Assembly: GCF_000226115.1 (NCBI RefSeq)
Contig: NC_016458.1
Span: 7,040,001 to 7,104,000, forward strand
DNA length: 64,000 nucleotides
Origin: Thermothielavioides terrestris NRRL 8126
Taxonomy: Eukaryota > Ascomycota > Sordariomycetes > Sordariales > Chaetomiaceae
Reading direction: 5' to 3'
Within the stretch, counting starts at the first letter, position 1, and every line of letters begins with the position of its first letter. The translations under genes were made by a program, and so were the position numbers. The notes beneath the pieces are model-generated. The model was not told where the DNA came from and ran no database searches. It worked only from the letters and a program-made list of their open reading frames with translations. This document shows, piece by piece, positions 32,193 to 44,096 of the stretch.

Positions 32193-35100
32193 AAAACCAA
32201 GGACGTAAGACCTTGTCTCTCCTTTTCCTTTTCCCCTTTCGGGCGGAGCGATCCAAGGTGGGGGGATACGAGACCTGCGGCTGTGAGACGCGGCAGGCAG
32301 CGGCCGATGGCGCACAGCATGCTTGCTCCGGGGCTAGCTCCTATTTCCGCCTCTTCCTTTGCGGGGGTGGCGTGGTGCTGTGTAGGATATATTGCCGTGC
32401 TATGTCCTGGACACCGGCTCTGCGTGTCTCGGTCTGGGGAAGGCGACGAGAGGTTGCGCGGTTACGCGGTTACGCGGTTTCTCTGATGAAGGTGGTTACA
32501 TGACGCTTTTTTCATCTTTATCTTTCGGGAGGTGCATTGCAGGTTGCATAGCCGGTTCTGTTTACATTTTCTTCCCTTTGCAGGCATTCCTTCTTTCTCC
32601 TCTTCTGTGTGAGCCTAGCCTTGATCCGTGCTAATGCTTTCCCCCTTTTTCACCATCCGTTGCCACTCCATCGTGTCTTCCGTTTCTTCCATGTGCGAGA
32701 TGAACGAATTTACTGGCTCATGCCAGGCCTGCTCTCCAGGGTTTCTCTCACTCTTTTCCTCCGGACCGTGTGTTTGTGGCCAGCCAGTTGTGCCCCCTCC
32801 CGTGCCCCTTCCTCCTGGCAAGATGTGAAATGGGAGAGATCAGAGTGGCGCATCGCCCGCTCCCAGCGTGTCTCGGATAACGTCTTGTCGCGGACCCCGA
32901 CATGTTGTGGTGACACTAGATCTTGTGTCTGCTGCATATGGGGCCACACGACGAGAGATTTCGGCTGCTTGCAGCTCGCTGCCTTTCCGAAAGCCGGAGC
33001 TCGGACTGCTGTGGCTTGGTTGCGCAGTCTCATGTTCGGTTCGCCGGGCTGGGGCCGGCGGCTGTGTGGAGTGGAGGGTTTGGGCCTGGCTGGGTGTGAA
33101 TTCAGTCCACGCGGCTGGCGTGGCGTTGGTTGGGACTGCGGGACACCTGGCTCGTTGTAGTGTATGACTGCCGTCTTCCGTGGCAGTAAGACAGGGGAGA
33201 AAAGGCGGGTGGTGGGCGGGCGGCGTAAGCGGAGCGGGCGCGCACGAACGCTTCTCCAACTGCGCGATCGTCCGCGACTCCGGTCCGACATCAACATCAG
33301 GAACATGGGAAAATGCTCCGATTTGTGGGGCGCCGCCGCCGTGTGGTTCTAGTTGTACTCTCCGCGGTCGATCGTGAGTGCGGCGCGTTGGAATCACACG
33401 TGGCACGATGCCCTCCTGCTCGATCGTTCTGTTTACACCTGCGCCCCTGGATGGCAAACGCCATTGGGTACCCCTCGTGAGCTTGTATAGCTACAACCTG
33501 ACCGAGATCGACTCATCGCGACCAATCCACAGACTACTTTCTGGCATGTTGATATCATGCCCAACGGCTGCAGGCGTCGCCGCTAGCATAACGGCCGGCT
33601 GCTACTCACCGCGCCGGAACCCGTGCGGATTAATCTTCCTTGGGAGACCCTGCCGGGAACCGATGTGTCCGCTGGTCATCACTTGACGCCGCTGTTCCCT
33701 GGCGCACCTGAGCTCCTCCGCAGCGCAGCGCTCTGCCAAAGCCATGGCACAACCGGTAGTACAAGTATCTCCTCCCGCCTCCAGCGTGTACTCAAGAAAC
33801 ATCGCTCAGGGGATGGAACGAATCTGGACCGTGCTAAGGTGTGGCTGTACTCACTCGAGCATGTTGTGCGCACATGCCCTGTGTTGGCCGCAGCACAGGG
33901 CGTCGCAAGTTGCCGCATCCGTTCAACACCAGCCTCCTCTCTCCCGTTGCATCTCGATTCTGGGTGTCTCGCTTCCCCACTCGTCGCCGAGGTTATTTCC
34001 CCTGGTAGGTGGGCTCCGATCAACAAAGGTCGGCGGGCTCTTGACACAACAGTACCACTGACTTGGACAGGTCTCTTCACCCGTTCCGTTGTAGGACTCG
34101 ACTCGGAGAGAATATCCCTGTCCAGGCCCGAGATTTGGTCGTTCCTCTTTTGTGACACCCGAGGCGTTTTTCTGCTTCATCAGGCAAGACAGTTGGAACG
34201 GCCACACCGTGCCTACCTTGCTGACTCGTCAAGCAGAGAGAACACGTGGGTCAGAGACCGGGAAGGCCACCAAATTAATCCGGGGTGAGGCGTAAAATGA
34301 GTGGAGGCAGCGCAACTGCCGTCGGTAGTCTTGTTTCCGGGTCTCGGAAGGCAGAATCGCGTAACCGCAGGCCCGACTTCAGCGACGTGTAAAGAGACAT
34401 GATGCCAGTTGTGGTAGAGTAGATGCGGCGACGATTGCTCTGACCGTCCTTTAATCTCGGTTCTTCGGCGGGATGGGTGTTGTGTTTTGTGGGTGAAGGG
34501 CACGGTGGTAAGAATGACAAGAGGGGAAAATAACTGTAGTGAGTGAAACGCGTTTTCACTACAGTATTATGCACGAAAGGTGTTGTCATGATCAGCGCGG
34601 GCAGGACAAGAGACAGGAGAATCCAAGTACACTAATACAAAGACGGGTTCATGAGCCGCTCTGAAGCGTTGATCTGCTGCTCAATGCACGGCGCTGAAGC
34701 GAGTGGGGACATAGTTACCTGGCGGAAAGGGCATGTGTAACTCAAGGCACCTGCACTTGTTGCATGGATCTTGAAGGATTCTCAAGTTTCGGCGGCGGCA
34801 TGGAGACTGTGAGTGGCCTCTTCCGTAGTGCGGTTACGGTGGCTTGGGAGCCAAGCCGGGTCATCAGAGAGCGACGCCCAAAGCGCTGCCGTCGCTACCA
34901 AAAAGAGCAAATATGTGGGCGTGCTGCGTACTATCTGGATATACTGTGGTACTGTAACCTGCAACTATTCCGTAGGTGTCTGTATTGGATGTAAGGTACG
35001 TTAGGTGAGGAGAGTGAGGTCCAGTACGGTCAGCACCATAGATGAAACATAGGTACTATGTACACTAATACACGCACATAGCATGCATCTCGCAGCTGTT

Positions 35101-38100
35101 CGTCCCATCTCCTCAGGCGTCACAATCACTTCCCGCAAGCATGAAGTCCGTCCACCGATATCACAGGAAACCAAGCAGCCGGAAACCCCGGTCGTCGTCT
35201 CTGGATTCCTTGGCGGCGTCGATCCTATTTACTTGCTTCGTTGGGGCTCGTGCGTCGCCCCAGGTTCGCTCTGCAGCGTTAGCTTCACATAACTACAGCA
35301 GTATACCGAACCTTGGATGCCAAAGGAAAGTGCCAAGCAATCTGTGAACGGACGGGAAGCAGGTTCACAGCTCAGGTTACTGTTTAGTTGGGCAATTATC
35401 ACTATGGTATGGTTAGGAGCAGGACGTACGGAATAGTATGTAAATGAATGGAATGCTCTGTACATCGGCTGTAATGAACACTACCTTAACTCGCAGTCAA
35501 CGTATCCGGAAGCATTATTCCTGAGCCCCACAAAATGTCGGCGACCTGTTGTGCGGAATAGTTGCCGAGTTATTGTGCACGAAAGTAAAACTGCCCAAGG
35601 TACCTTGGTAACGGTAGTCGCAACCGTCAGAAGCTGTGCATTGTGGCATAAAGGGACGACCTCCCCTGTCCGTCGGAGCGGCTTTGTCCCCTGGTACATC
35701 ACCGCTAAATGTAAAATTCCCCGGTCTCAGAGGGAATCTCAGAGGGAAATGATACGCATCGTGTGCGGGGCTCCATCCCAGACGGGCAAACTTCCTTGTC
35801 CGCATGGTCTGTCACAGAAAGCAATGGGTTGTGGATAGTGTACTCCGTACCTTAGTTACCTACCTGAGTTAGCTGGGGTACTGTACCTGGGCAGGAACTA
35901 GCGCAATGGCTCAAGTGATGGAGCGACGCTAGCGCCGGTAAAACAACAATTTGCTAACTTGCTCAGTGTGAAAGGGTGAGGAGTGGCGCTATGGGCCACA
36001 GGCTGTGGATAGCTTTGCGAGCCAAAGCGGGGGGAAATGACGAAGACCGGTTTCACTGGGATTGACGAACCCAAGGAGAAAGCAGGAGGGAGATCCACAG
36101 GGTGGCCTTGGGCCCAAGAAGGGACCGGCACCCCAGGGTGGTTCCGGTCAGGCTGACCAAAAGTCACCTCAGGGTTGCTGTTGCCTGTCAGGACCAAATC
36201 GTCGCTCACGGCAGGGTGATTGCCCTGCAAGGCGCTTTCCTGCTTGGTACATACCATGGCAGGTATGTAGTTGAAGCTTATAAGGAAAAGTGAAAGGCAC
36301 CTGAATTACCTAGGTAGGCAAGCTGGATACCTGATCACTTGTGCAGTGTAGGAACTCTGGAGCAAGTACGAGGCATCTTCAAGGGACATGATGCTGAACG
36401 GAAAGATGCATGGAGGACGGAATGTACCTCGGTATGCGTTCTCTTAGTGCCAACGGCCGTTAGGTAATTACCGGCAACCATCAACCACTGGACGCCGCGC
36501 AGCAATTGACAGCTTGATAGCAGTTCTCCCCGCCCAACCCCCGCGGTCTCGGCTCGGCAACGCCAAGGCACGAATTTTCCGAGAGCAACCCTCCGTGTCC
36601 ATCCGCCCGGAGGGGGTATGCTTGCTCTACACTACCGCTCCTGGCTACCTTTAGCTACCTTACGTATTTTACCTACGACCGGGCCAAAGCGCAGTGGCAC
36701 TTGGCGCTAGCTAACGCCCTTTGATCGTCAAAGTTAGGTATTCTTCCTGTGACGGGCCGAGCGTCCTGGTGCGTAGTGTACTGTGTTTGTGAGGTACTCT
36801 GCGCTGCAGCCGCTGCGTCCAGCGTACCGGCGCATAAAGTGTGCCTGATGGAGTTAGTGTACATAGTGTACACGGTATCGGTACGGGGAGCAAGCGGCCC
36901 GCGCTGCAGGGGCCGCGATGCAACCGTCAACCCCTGTCCTGGCCTATATGAACCAACTTTTAAGCGCTTCAGCCGATCTTTCCACTTCGTGGTGGAGGGA
37001 TCTGATCAATCTGATTGACGAAAATTTCCTTTGACGTTTGAGTGTCCCGCTGGGGGATCTCGATCCTCCCGTAGCATGTGGGCGCACCAAGGACCTTGTC
37101 TCAGCAGCTTGAAAGCGGAAAGAAATGGACGAGGCGCTGTGCGCTGATGAGACTCGGTTGTTGATAACGGGGTAAGAGGGATGGCTCAGGAAAACTTAGG
37201 AGCTTGTCATATACTACCTGCCTTGATACCTGTTACACGTGCTTGCATCCCCGGGGGCCGGCTGTGTTGTGCTTTCCACGGCCGCCAATTCGTGCGTATG
37301 CTTGGACGATCACCCGCCTCTCAAAATAAGCCCCAAAAGCACAAGGCGTTCCCCGACATGGGATGAACGGCGACAGAACCCGCCCGTTCGGCCCCTGCAC
37401 GGTCAACCCCACAGCGCCGCACTCATGCGTGTGATGGTGACATACCAACGATGACCACTCCGCAAAAGGCAATCCACTCAGCATGGTCGGAATCTCGATT
37501 TGTCACCTGCGTGCCCTGGCCGACGGTTAGCTGATTTCGCCATCCGCAGAAGATTGGCTTCCTTCCCGTTATCGCGGAAGAAGGAGTGCAAGCAGAGTGT
37601 GGATGCCCTTGTTCTGAGAGTTCCCCTGCATGATAACGTTGGGCATCCTCGTCCCGAAATGCGTCGTCATCGCCCCGCCGTCTTCGGAGAATTTCCAGCC
37701 CTGAGCGGTACGCTAAGGTGGTTGAACCGCTCAAGCGCCAGGCTGGGTGAGGACGGATGTTCCGCACACCACTTTACCGAGATACGATCGCTAACGCTGG
37801 GTTCTTCCCTCTTGGGCGGTTGGGTTGGCATCAATTCCAGACATGTCGCTTAGCACCCACACCTGCGCATGAACTTGACGGATCGGTCGTGATACAACTC
37901 GGAGCCCATATCGCTACAAGAGGGGATGGTGATCGACACGGCACCGTCCGATCTCTCCTTGAGACGCATCGCTACTTGTAATTAGCGTACGGAATACTGT
38001 GATCCGCGCTCGAGCAAGAACAGCATGACGGCAACCGTCAGATTGAGGAACGGAAGAGCTATCCTGTGGTATCAAGTCAGTAACCATTCGCCGAGGTGCG

Positions 38101-41100
38101 GATGATCCCGCTGGCGCACGCGCACTCTGATTACATACCCTATCCCCAGGCAGGTATGGTTCCTGTGAGTTTACACTACACTAGCGGAGTGAATGCCGGG
38201 CGATGTCCTCCGCAACGGCCGACATGAAGAATGAGAGGGGGATCGCTGTGCCATTACGTGCGTCTCGCCCAATAAGAGCAGCTGGAAACCAGTAAAATGG
38301 GAGCAGGCTTGTGGGCGATCATGCAGCCGCCACGCCGCGGCTTCGTTCCGGTTTGCCGCCACAAGCCATGTCTCTCATCAGCGGCCGAAGCCACGACCAC
38401 GGCGCTCTCTCGCGGAGCACGACTGGTTTCTCTGGCTCAGAAGAGGTCGAAGCTGAATAGGTAACGTATGCAACCCGCATTTCCAAGAAGAGTCTCTGAA
38501 AATGAAGCATGTCGTTCAGCAACCGAGCTGGCGTACGCCACAGCGCGCAGTAACAGGTGAGGGGTGTAAGTACCTGCCCGAATGAGGACAACCGGGTGCC
38601 GAAAGGAACAGTCCTAATACACTACACTACCATGATAAGGTACGTGAAAGCTCCACTTCCTTAGCTCCAGTGCTCCGTACTCAACACGCCCAGGATTTGG
38701 CAGGTGAAATCCACGGGAGGCATGGCCCTGAAACCCCTACTTGTGCAACCATGGAGCGCGGCGGCTGCATCATAGCCTCTTGACCCAACACATCGGGAAG
38801 TCGTATGCTGGTAGCAAGGACATCTTCACAACTCGGGCAAGAGCGAAACGAATAATCAGGTGTGCCCTAACCACCTACCTGACGCACAGTTCGTGGCAAG
38901 GGAGAAGGTGCTATCCACGGCACCCGCAGCCGCGTCGGGTGTGATATTGAAGATGGAAAGCAAAACAAAAGACAGCTCGGGAAGGTGCGAATGGAGGCTG
39001 AGTAACACGGATGTTCCATCTCACCGTGCAAACTACAGGCACCTGGCTCACTACACTATGCGGCTTCCAGTACCGCCGTCTCTCGCTTGCTCAGTTTGGC
39101 TTCATCTTCCGTGAGCAATCACTCCTCGACCGGCCATGGCACGCGCCTCAGCTTCAATCACACTAGATACATCCACCCACTGCCGCTCGCTTGCTCCAAG
39201 AAGGGCCAGGAAAACAGGTGAGAGCTCCCAATGGCTGAAGCTGCAAACGATGTACCGCCGTAACGCGTCTGCAGCCTCGTGAGTCCTTGCGGGCGCTTGC
39301 GAAGCTGTCCTGGAATTTCGGTTCGCTCCTTGGCCGAACTCGCTGAAAACATCGTTTTGTTGCGCGCCCGCCACTCAGGCCTGGTTTTCAACGAAAGCTC
39401 TCCCACCACTCCCACCTTGGTCCGGGCGCCGTTCCGTCGCTGGCTAGAGTCCTGCCCAGATTGCAGGTGGTGATGCTGGATGCTTTCCTTTGCCGCTTTA
39501 AGGCGGGACACGGACGCTGCATTGCACCCGGCTCTCATGCTGCGGAGCCGTTACTCGGAGCTTTCTTTCCCTGGGGCGAAGGAAACGGTAACTCGCCAAG
39601 TATCGTGGACGGAAGTGGTCCAGCGCCCAATCACTACACTCACTAGCGGCGTCTCCAAAACTTCTGCGCGGCGTCTCTCCCCGGCAACCCCTAGGCCTGG
39701 CCCAAGCTCCACTATCTGCAACGGTACTGGCGCCCGTTCACGCTTCACACCCATATTAACCGTGAAAGGCACAGAGTCCAAGCCAAGAAAGAAACGCATG
39801 GCACACGTCCCGCAGATACCTCAGGCCAGGGGCGCGCCTGGGAACCCGGGACGGTGTCTGTGTCTGTGCTCTCCTGGACAGACTCCATTGACGTGAACCA
39901 CCTCCCTAAGCTAACCTTGTAGTGTAGTGTAATTCGGGTGCGGAGTACGAAATAGGTAGTTATGTGGAGTGTCCGGATGAGTTAGTATACATACCTCCTC
40001 CGGGGTATGCCGCTACCAGCCCCCGGCTCATCACCCACAACTTCAGGGCAGACCAGGGGGTTGGACCGGGGTGATGCGCGTCGGCCGGGGGTGTGGTCTT
40101 GCTGGTTCCCTTCAATTTTGGGACCATCCAAATGGGACAGTTCGATAGCCATGCTTGCTGCGACCAGGGTTTCCCCGGCCTGATGTACGACTATCCTTAC
40201 CCGTCTCAAATCGCGCCGTGGTCTTAGACTCGCACAAAAACCACTGCGTGCCGCTGGGCACCCAATCTCGTTCCCCTCAAGCCTCGACCAAGCTGTCTCG
40301 CTCACCCGGCCACTCGTTTACCGAGCAGAGCTCTTGAGGCCGACGTACACTACCGACAAAGAATCGAGACGCCACCCACCGACTTCCACCCAACTCCCAC
40401 CCAACTTCGATAAGCACCTACCCGATCATCCGGTTGCCGTTCCCGCTCCGCTCGATGTCACGGGGGACTCGCTGGTGACGGAACTGGCCTGCAGCTCTCC
40501 GAGAGCTTCTTCCTCGTACGAACGCCGCCCGCTGCATGCTGTGCCACGGGTTGGATCCCCGAGATCACTAAAAGGGATCACATTGCAGCATCTTGTCCGA
40601 CCCAGCCGTCTTGCACAGGGGCCCACTCCTGAGTCGCCATCGACTGGGCCGCCCTGTTCGGCCATTTCCTGCCCCGTCTCGTCCTCAAAAGGGTGGTGGT
40701 GGTTTTGCGCGGGCGGCTCAAGCCGCTGCAAGTCCATCTCGACTATCCCGAGTTAGGCCGCAAAGCCCTTCGCTGTGCAGGAACAGCGCCGGCACCAGCC
40801 GCCCACTCGAAGCACTCCCTCAACCCGCTCATGCAAAGTCCTCGTTTCCGGTCAACGGCTTCTGCTCCGGACGGAGACTTTGGCATCTCGCCGCCCGCAC
40901 ACCGAGACGCGGGGGGCTCTGGGCCGTCCCCGGACCGGCCGCCAGCAGCATTGCATTGCCCCCCGTGTCGGGTGATGCCGGTCGCCGTCTTTGCGCTCGG
41001 GGCACGGTTCCGAAATTTGTCTCCCCTGGTGGGCCTTTCCTCGACACCGGCTGGCGAGGCGCGGCCCCGCCGAGGCTGCCCGGGAGACGCTCGAAACATC

Positions 41101-41134
41101 CGGCTCCATCACCGGCCCTAGCGACGCGTCCTCC
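32193..41134. other. 8.9-kb gene-poor region
   Basis: GC-balanced, non-RIP DNA in which no ORF up to 221 codons looks like protein. No family motif, tRNA or 5S rRNA was recognised. The first part holds the Lon 3' UTR, including a repeated GCGGTTACGCGGTTACGCGG at 32457-32476. The last kilobase (about 40150-41134) is probably promoter and leader of the transcription factor. Between them the words TACACTA/TAGTGTA, TACTCCGTA and TACCTAGGTA recur. It may hold long non-coding transcripts or lost genes; the sequence does not decide. Confidence 0.5.
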
Positions 41135-44096
41135 ATGCCGGCTCTCGGCTACTGGGGTGACGATTCGTGGACGTCTTTCGGCGAGCGCCGAGGCATATCG
41201 GACCCGTCGCGCCTCAGTCTCGACCTGACAAGGACCGGAGCCAACTGCGCAGGTGCTGTTGTTGGTCGGGGAAGCTATCCGTCTCCGCCCATGTCGGGGT
41301 CTCCGCCGCTACCCCATAAACTCAGCCACGAGGTTGCCGAACGGGGTCAGGGGACGTATCACGCCACTACGCAGGATGTGTATCCTGGCATTCAGGCAAC
41401 GCAGGGCGAGGAGAGGACGCAGACAGGAGCCCCCCACCCGTTCCTCCCAGATGCTCCGGAGCGGGCGCTATATTCTTTTCCTCGACCTGAGGCTCCGGAA
41501 GCAAGACCGCAGCTTTACCCTCGCCAGCTCGGCCAGACGTCCGTCCACCCCGCCGTTCATTCGCCTGGTGCGGGAACGGGCCCAGGCCAGGGCCAAGGCC
41601 ACCCAAGCCAGCCAATTCACGCAAGCCACCCGGGGCCGCTGCCCGCTCAGCAGACATATCCTGCGGCGACGCACCATCCCGTTCCCGACATTCTCCACAG
41701 CGCGTCGCCGAAACCACAGAGGAAGGCGAAAGGACATGTGGCGTCCGCATGCGTGCCTTGCAAGAAGGCCCATCTCCGGTTTGTCGCTCCGGTCTTAGCT
41801 CATCATTAAGTCATCAAGTTCCGGAACAGAAGCCACTAACGGCCGATAGATGCGACGGTATGTACTTCATCCCGTCCCTATCATCTCATACTGGAAGAAC
41901 GGAGGGCGAGGCACGCAGAATGACCTCGATAAAAAGAAAACAACCAAGCTACACAAGCGGCACTGGCCGCTGCGGCTCCGCAGCTCCGCTTCGTGGAGTT
42001 GATTGGCATAATATTGTCAAGCAATTCCAGGAAGTTTGGGCGCAGCATCGAAAAGATGCCAAGCACCAGCGTGCGACGCAATATTAAGGCATTCTAGATG
42101 AGACGGGTGCTGGCTGGTGGGGCCGCCCTGGGCTGCAGGAACGGGTGGAGGTGCGTGCTCAAGCGGGTGCCGTCTCTTTTCCGTGCTTGGGGAAGGGGGC
42201 GGGCCGTTGAGGCATGGCCGCTCGGCCTTTTCCCGGACGTGCTCTCCATCGCTCGGGGATGCCACCACGCCGCTCCTAGCGGCTCGCTAAACAACAGCGG
42301 CAAGGCGGCCCGCTGCCCTGGAGGTGTGGTGGCATTTCCGCAAACCGGCGGCCCGGTCACCATCCGCTCGGCGCTGGCTCTTCCATATTTAGCCATTATA
42401 GCGCACTGGCATCAGCAGCAAGCGGTCAACGCTCGTATAGCTTGCTGATCGCGGTCTTTGCTGGAGCTCTGACGTTGCATGGATGTCCAGGGCCATGGAC
42501 GTTATCGGCGCATGGCTACAGTCGAAGCGCGGCAGAGCGGCGTCATGGGCCTGGGCTGCGCCGTTCTCGTGGAGGGATAGTGCCGCGGGATCTAGCGATC
42601 CCATCGGCCTTAACCCCCTTTGTCTTTCGAGTCGGATTTGGACCGAGCATTCCGGTGCCTGATCTGCTGACCGGTCGACAGCGCAGCGCCCCTGTTCGAG
42701 ATGTATCAGCACCAACAAGGAGGGAGCTTGCGTGGACGTGCAGCACAAGAAGCGCGGACGGCCCCGTTTACGAGACGACAGTCAGTCCAAGTACGAGGGC
42801 CCTAGATTCGGGGGCATCGCGGGTGCCCTAAGACGGCCGCAGTCCTCCGGCTACGGCCCGGGGCCGGCGGTAGGAATGGCTTATGATGATCCCCTCCGAC
42901 GGACGCAATCGTACCGGGTGCTAAAATCGCAGCCAGCCGGGTCGGCCGCGCCGAGATTCCCAGAGCGCGGGTTAGCGTCTGACGCAAACATTCACCCTGC
43001 TCCGCTGTCGATCAGTACCACACGGCTTCGCGAGGAGCCCGTCGCGTTCCTCACCCTTGCTCTCGAGTTCTCAAGAGCGTCGGCTTCGTTCCTGGAGGCA
43101 ATAGGACGCGCCTCGGTGGCCGGGCTTCACCTTGAGGCCGTGTTAGTCCCCGAGGAGCGTCCCAGGGCTTTTAAACTTCAGCAGCAGGCGCAGGAGGAGC
43201 AGACCAGGAAAGAGCCAGCTTACCTGCCACCGATATTGACTGAGCGGAGTGAAAGTGTGATCCAAAGCCTCGGTTTCAGCCCAGAAGAGGTGTCCAGATA
43301 CCCCCTTCAGTGGCTGGATACATTCACCTTCCGAGGCGACGATGGACAAGCGCGTCCAATTCCGCTGCGCGCGGGGCTTGCCACACGCGACTCGATATAC
43401 TTTGTGGTGCTCCTGCTGAACCGGATGCCCCCGTCGTCGTATCCAACCCCCTCGCCAAGTCTCAGGGACATGGTTGGTTCTTTCGAACCAGGCGTGCAGA
43501 CCTACTCGCAGCCGACGCCCCTCTCCGCCACGTTCGATCTGAGGCAGTCGAGACTGAGCGATCCCGGATACGACCCCAGACAGGTGCCTGGGCCGCCGCA
43601 TGGGGCACCACCAGCACCACCAGCACCACCACCACTGCACATGCTGGCAGCGCCAAGCCCTGGCCTCGCCTCGTCGTCACCGTACGGCGCGTCCCCCAGC
43701 AGGCCCGATTACCCCATCACGCCAAGGACGACGACGTATCCGGGCCCGACAAGAGGCGAGCCACATACCCATCCTCCGCCAGGCCCGCCAGGCCCGCCAG
43801 GCCCGCCAGGTCGCCCACCCCAACTCGCAGCGGCCGAATACCAGCAGCTCCTGCCCCTGCCGAGGATACGGAGCTCCCCGCCTCCTACGGGCACCTCATC
43901 GTCCCAGCAGCAGCTCGAGCCGCTGGCGCCGGCGCAGCCCCCGCAACAACCCTCGCCCCCGCGTCCGCCGCTGCCACCGTATGAGGCGCGGGACGATCGA
44001 TCGCGCATGGGCATTCGTGGTCTCCTGGAACAGCAGCAGCAGCAAAAGCAGCAGCAGCAGCAGCAGCCGGGACAAGGGCCGAGGAAAATCCCTTGA
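41135..44096 (+). CDS. Zn(2)-Cys(6) transcription factor with 8-nt microexon
   Basis: Fungal GAL4-type DNA-binding regulator. Model: exon 1 41135-41778, intron 41779-41849 (branch CTAAC), exon 2 41850-41857 (only 8 nt, A-TGC-GAC-G), intron 41858-42681 (824 bp, unusually long), exon 3 42682-44096; 688 aa. Splicing rebuilds a complete cluster: ACVPCKKAHLRC, then DAQRPCSRC, then ISTNKEGAC, followed by VDVQHKKRGRPRLRDD; spacing is CX2CX6CX5CX2CX8C. After it comes a PAS-like region (about residues 310-440; PVAFLTLALEFSRAS and later YPLQWLDTF), then a Pro-rich stretch with PPGPPGPPG and a poly-Gln end. The start at 41135 (MPALGYWGDDSW) is the best of several in-frame ATGs; 40991 is also possible. 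Target genes are unknown. Confidence 0.85.

Noticed and set aside
33623..34288. 221-codon open frame in the gene-poor region
   Set aside because: Irregular composition, no motif, overlapping frames of similar length on both strands, and no splice partners; treated as chance.
42732..44096. Third exon of the transcription factor as a stand-alone gene
   Set aside because: The frame has no ATG at its beginning and splicing to 41857 rebuilds an exact Zn2Cys6 cluster.
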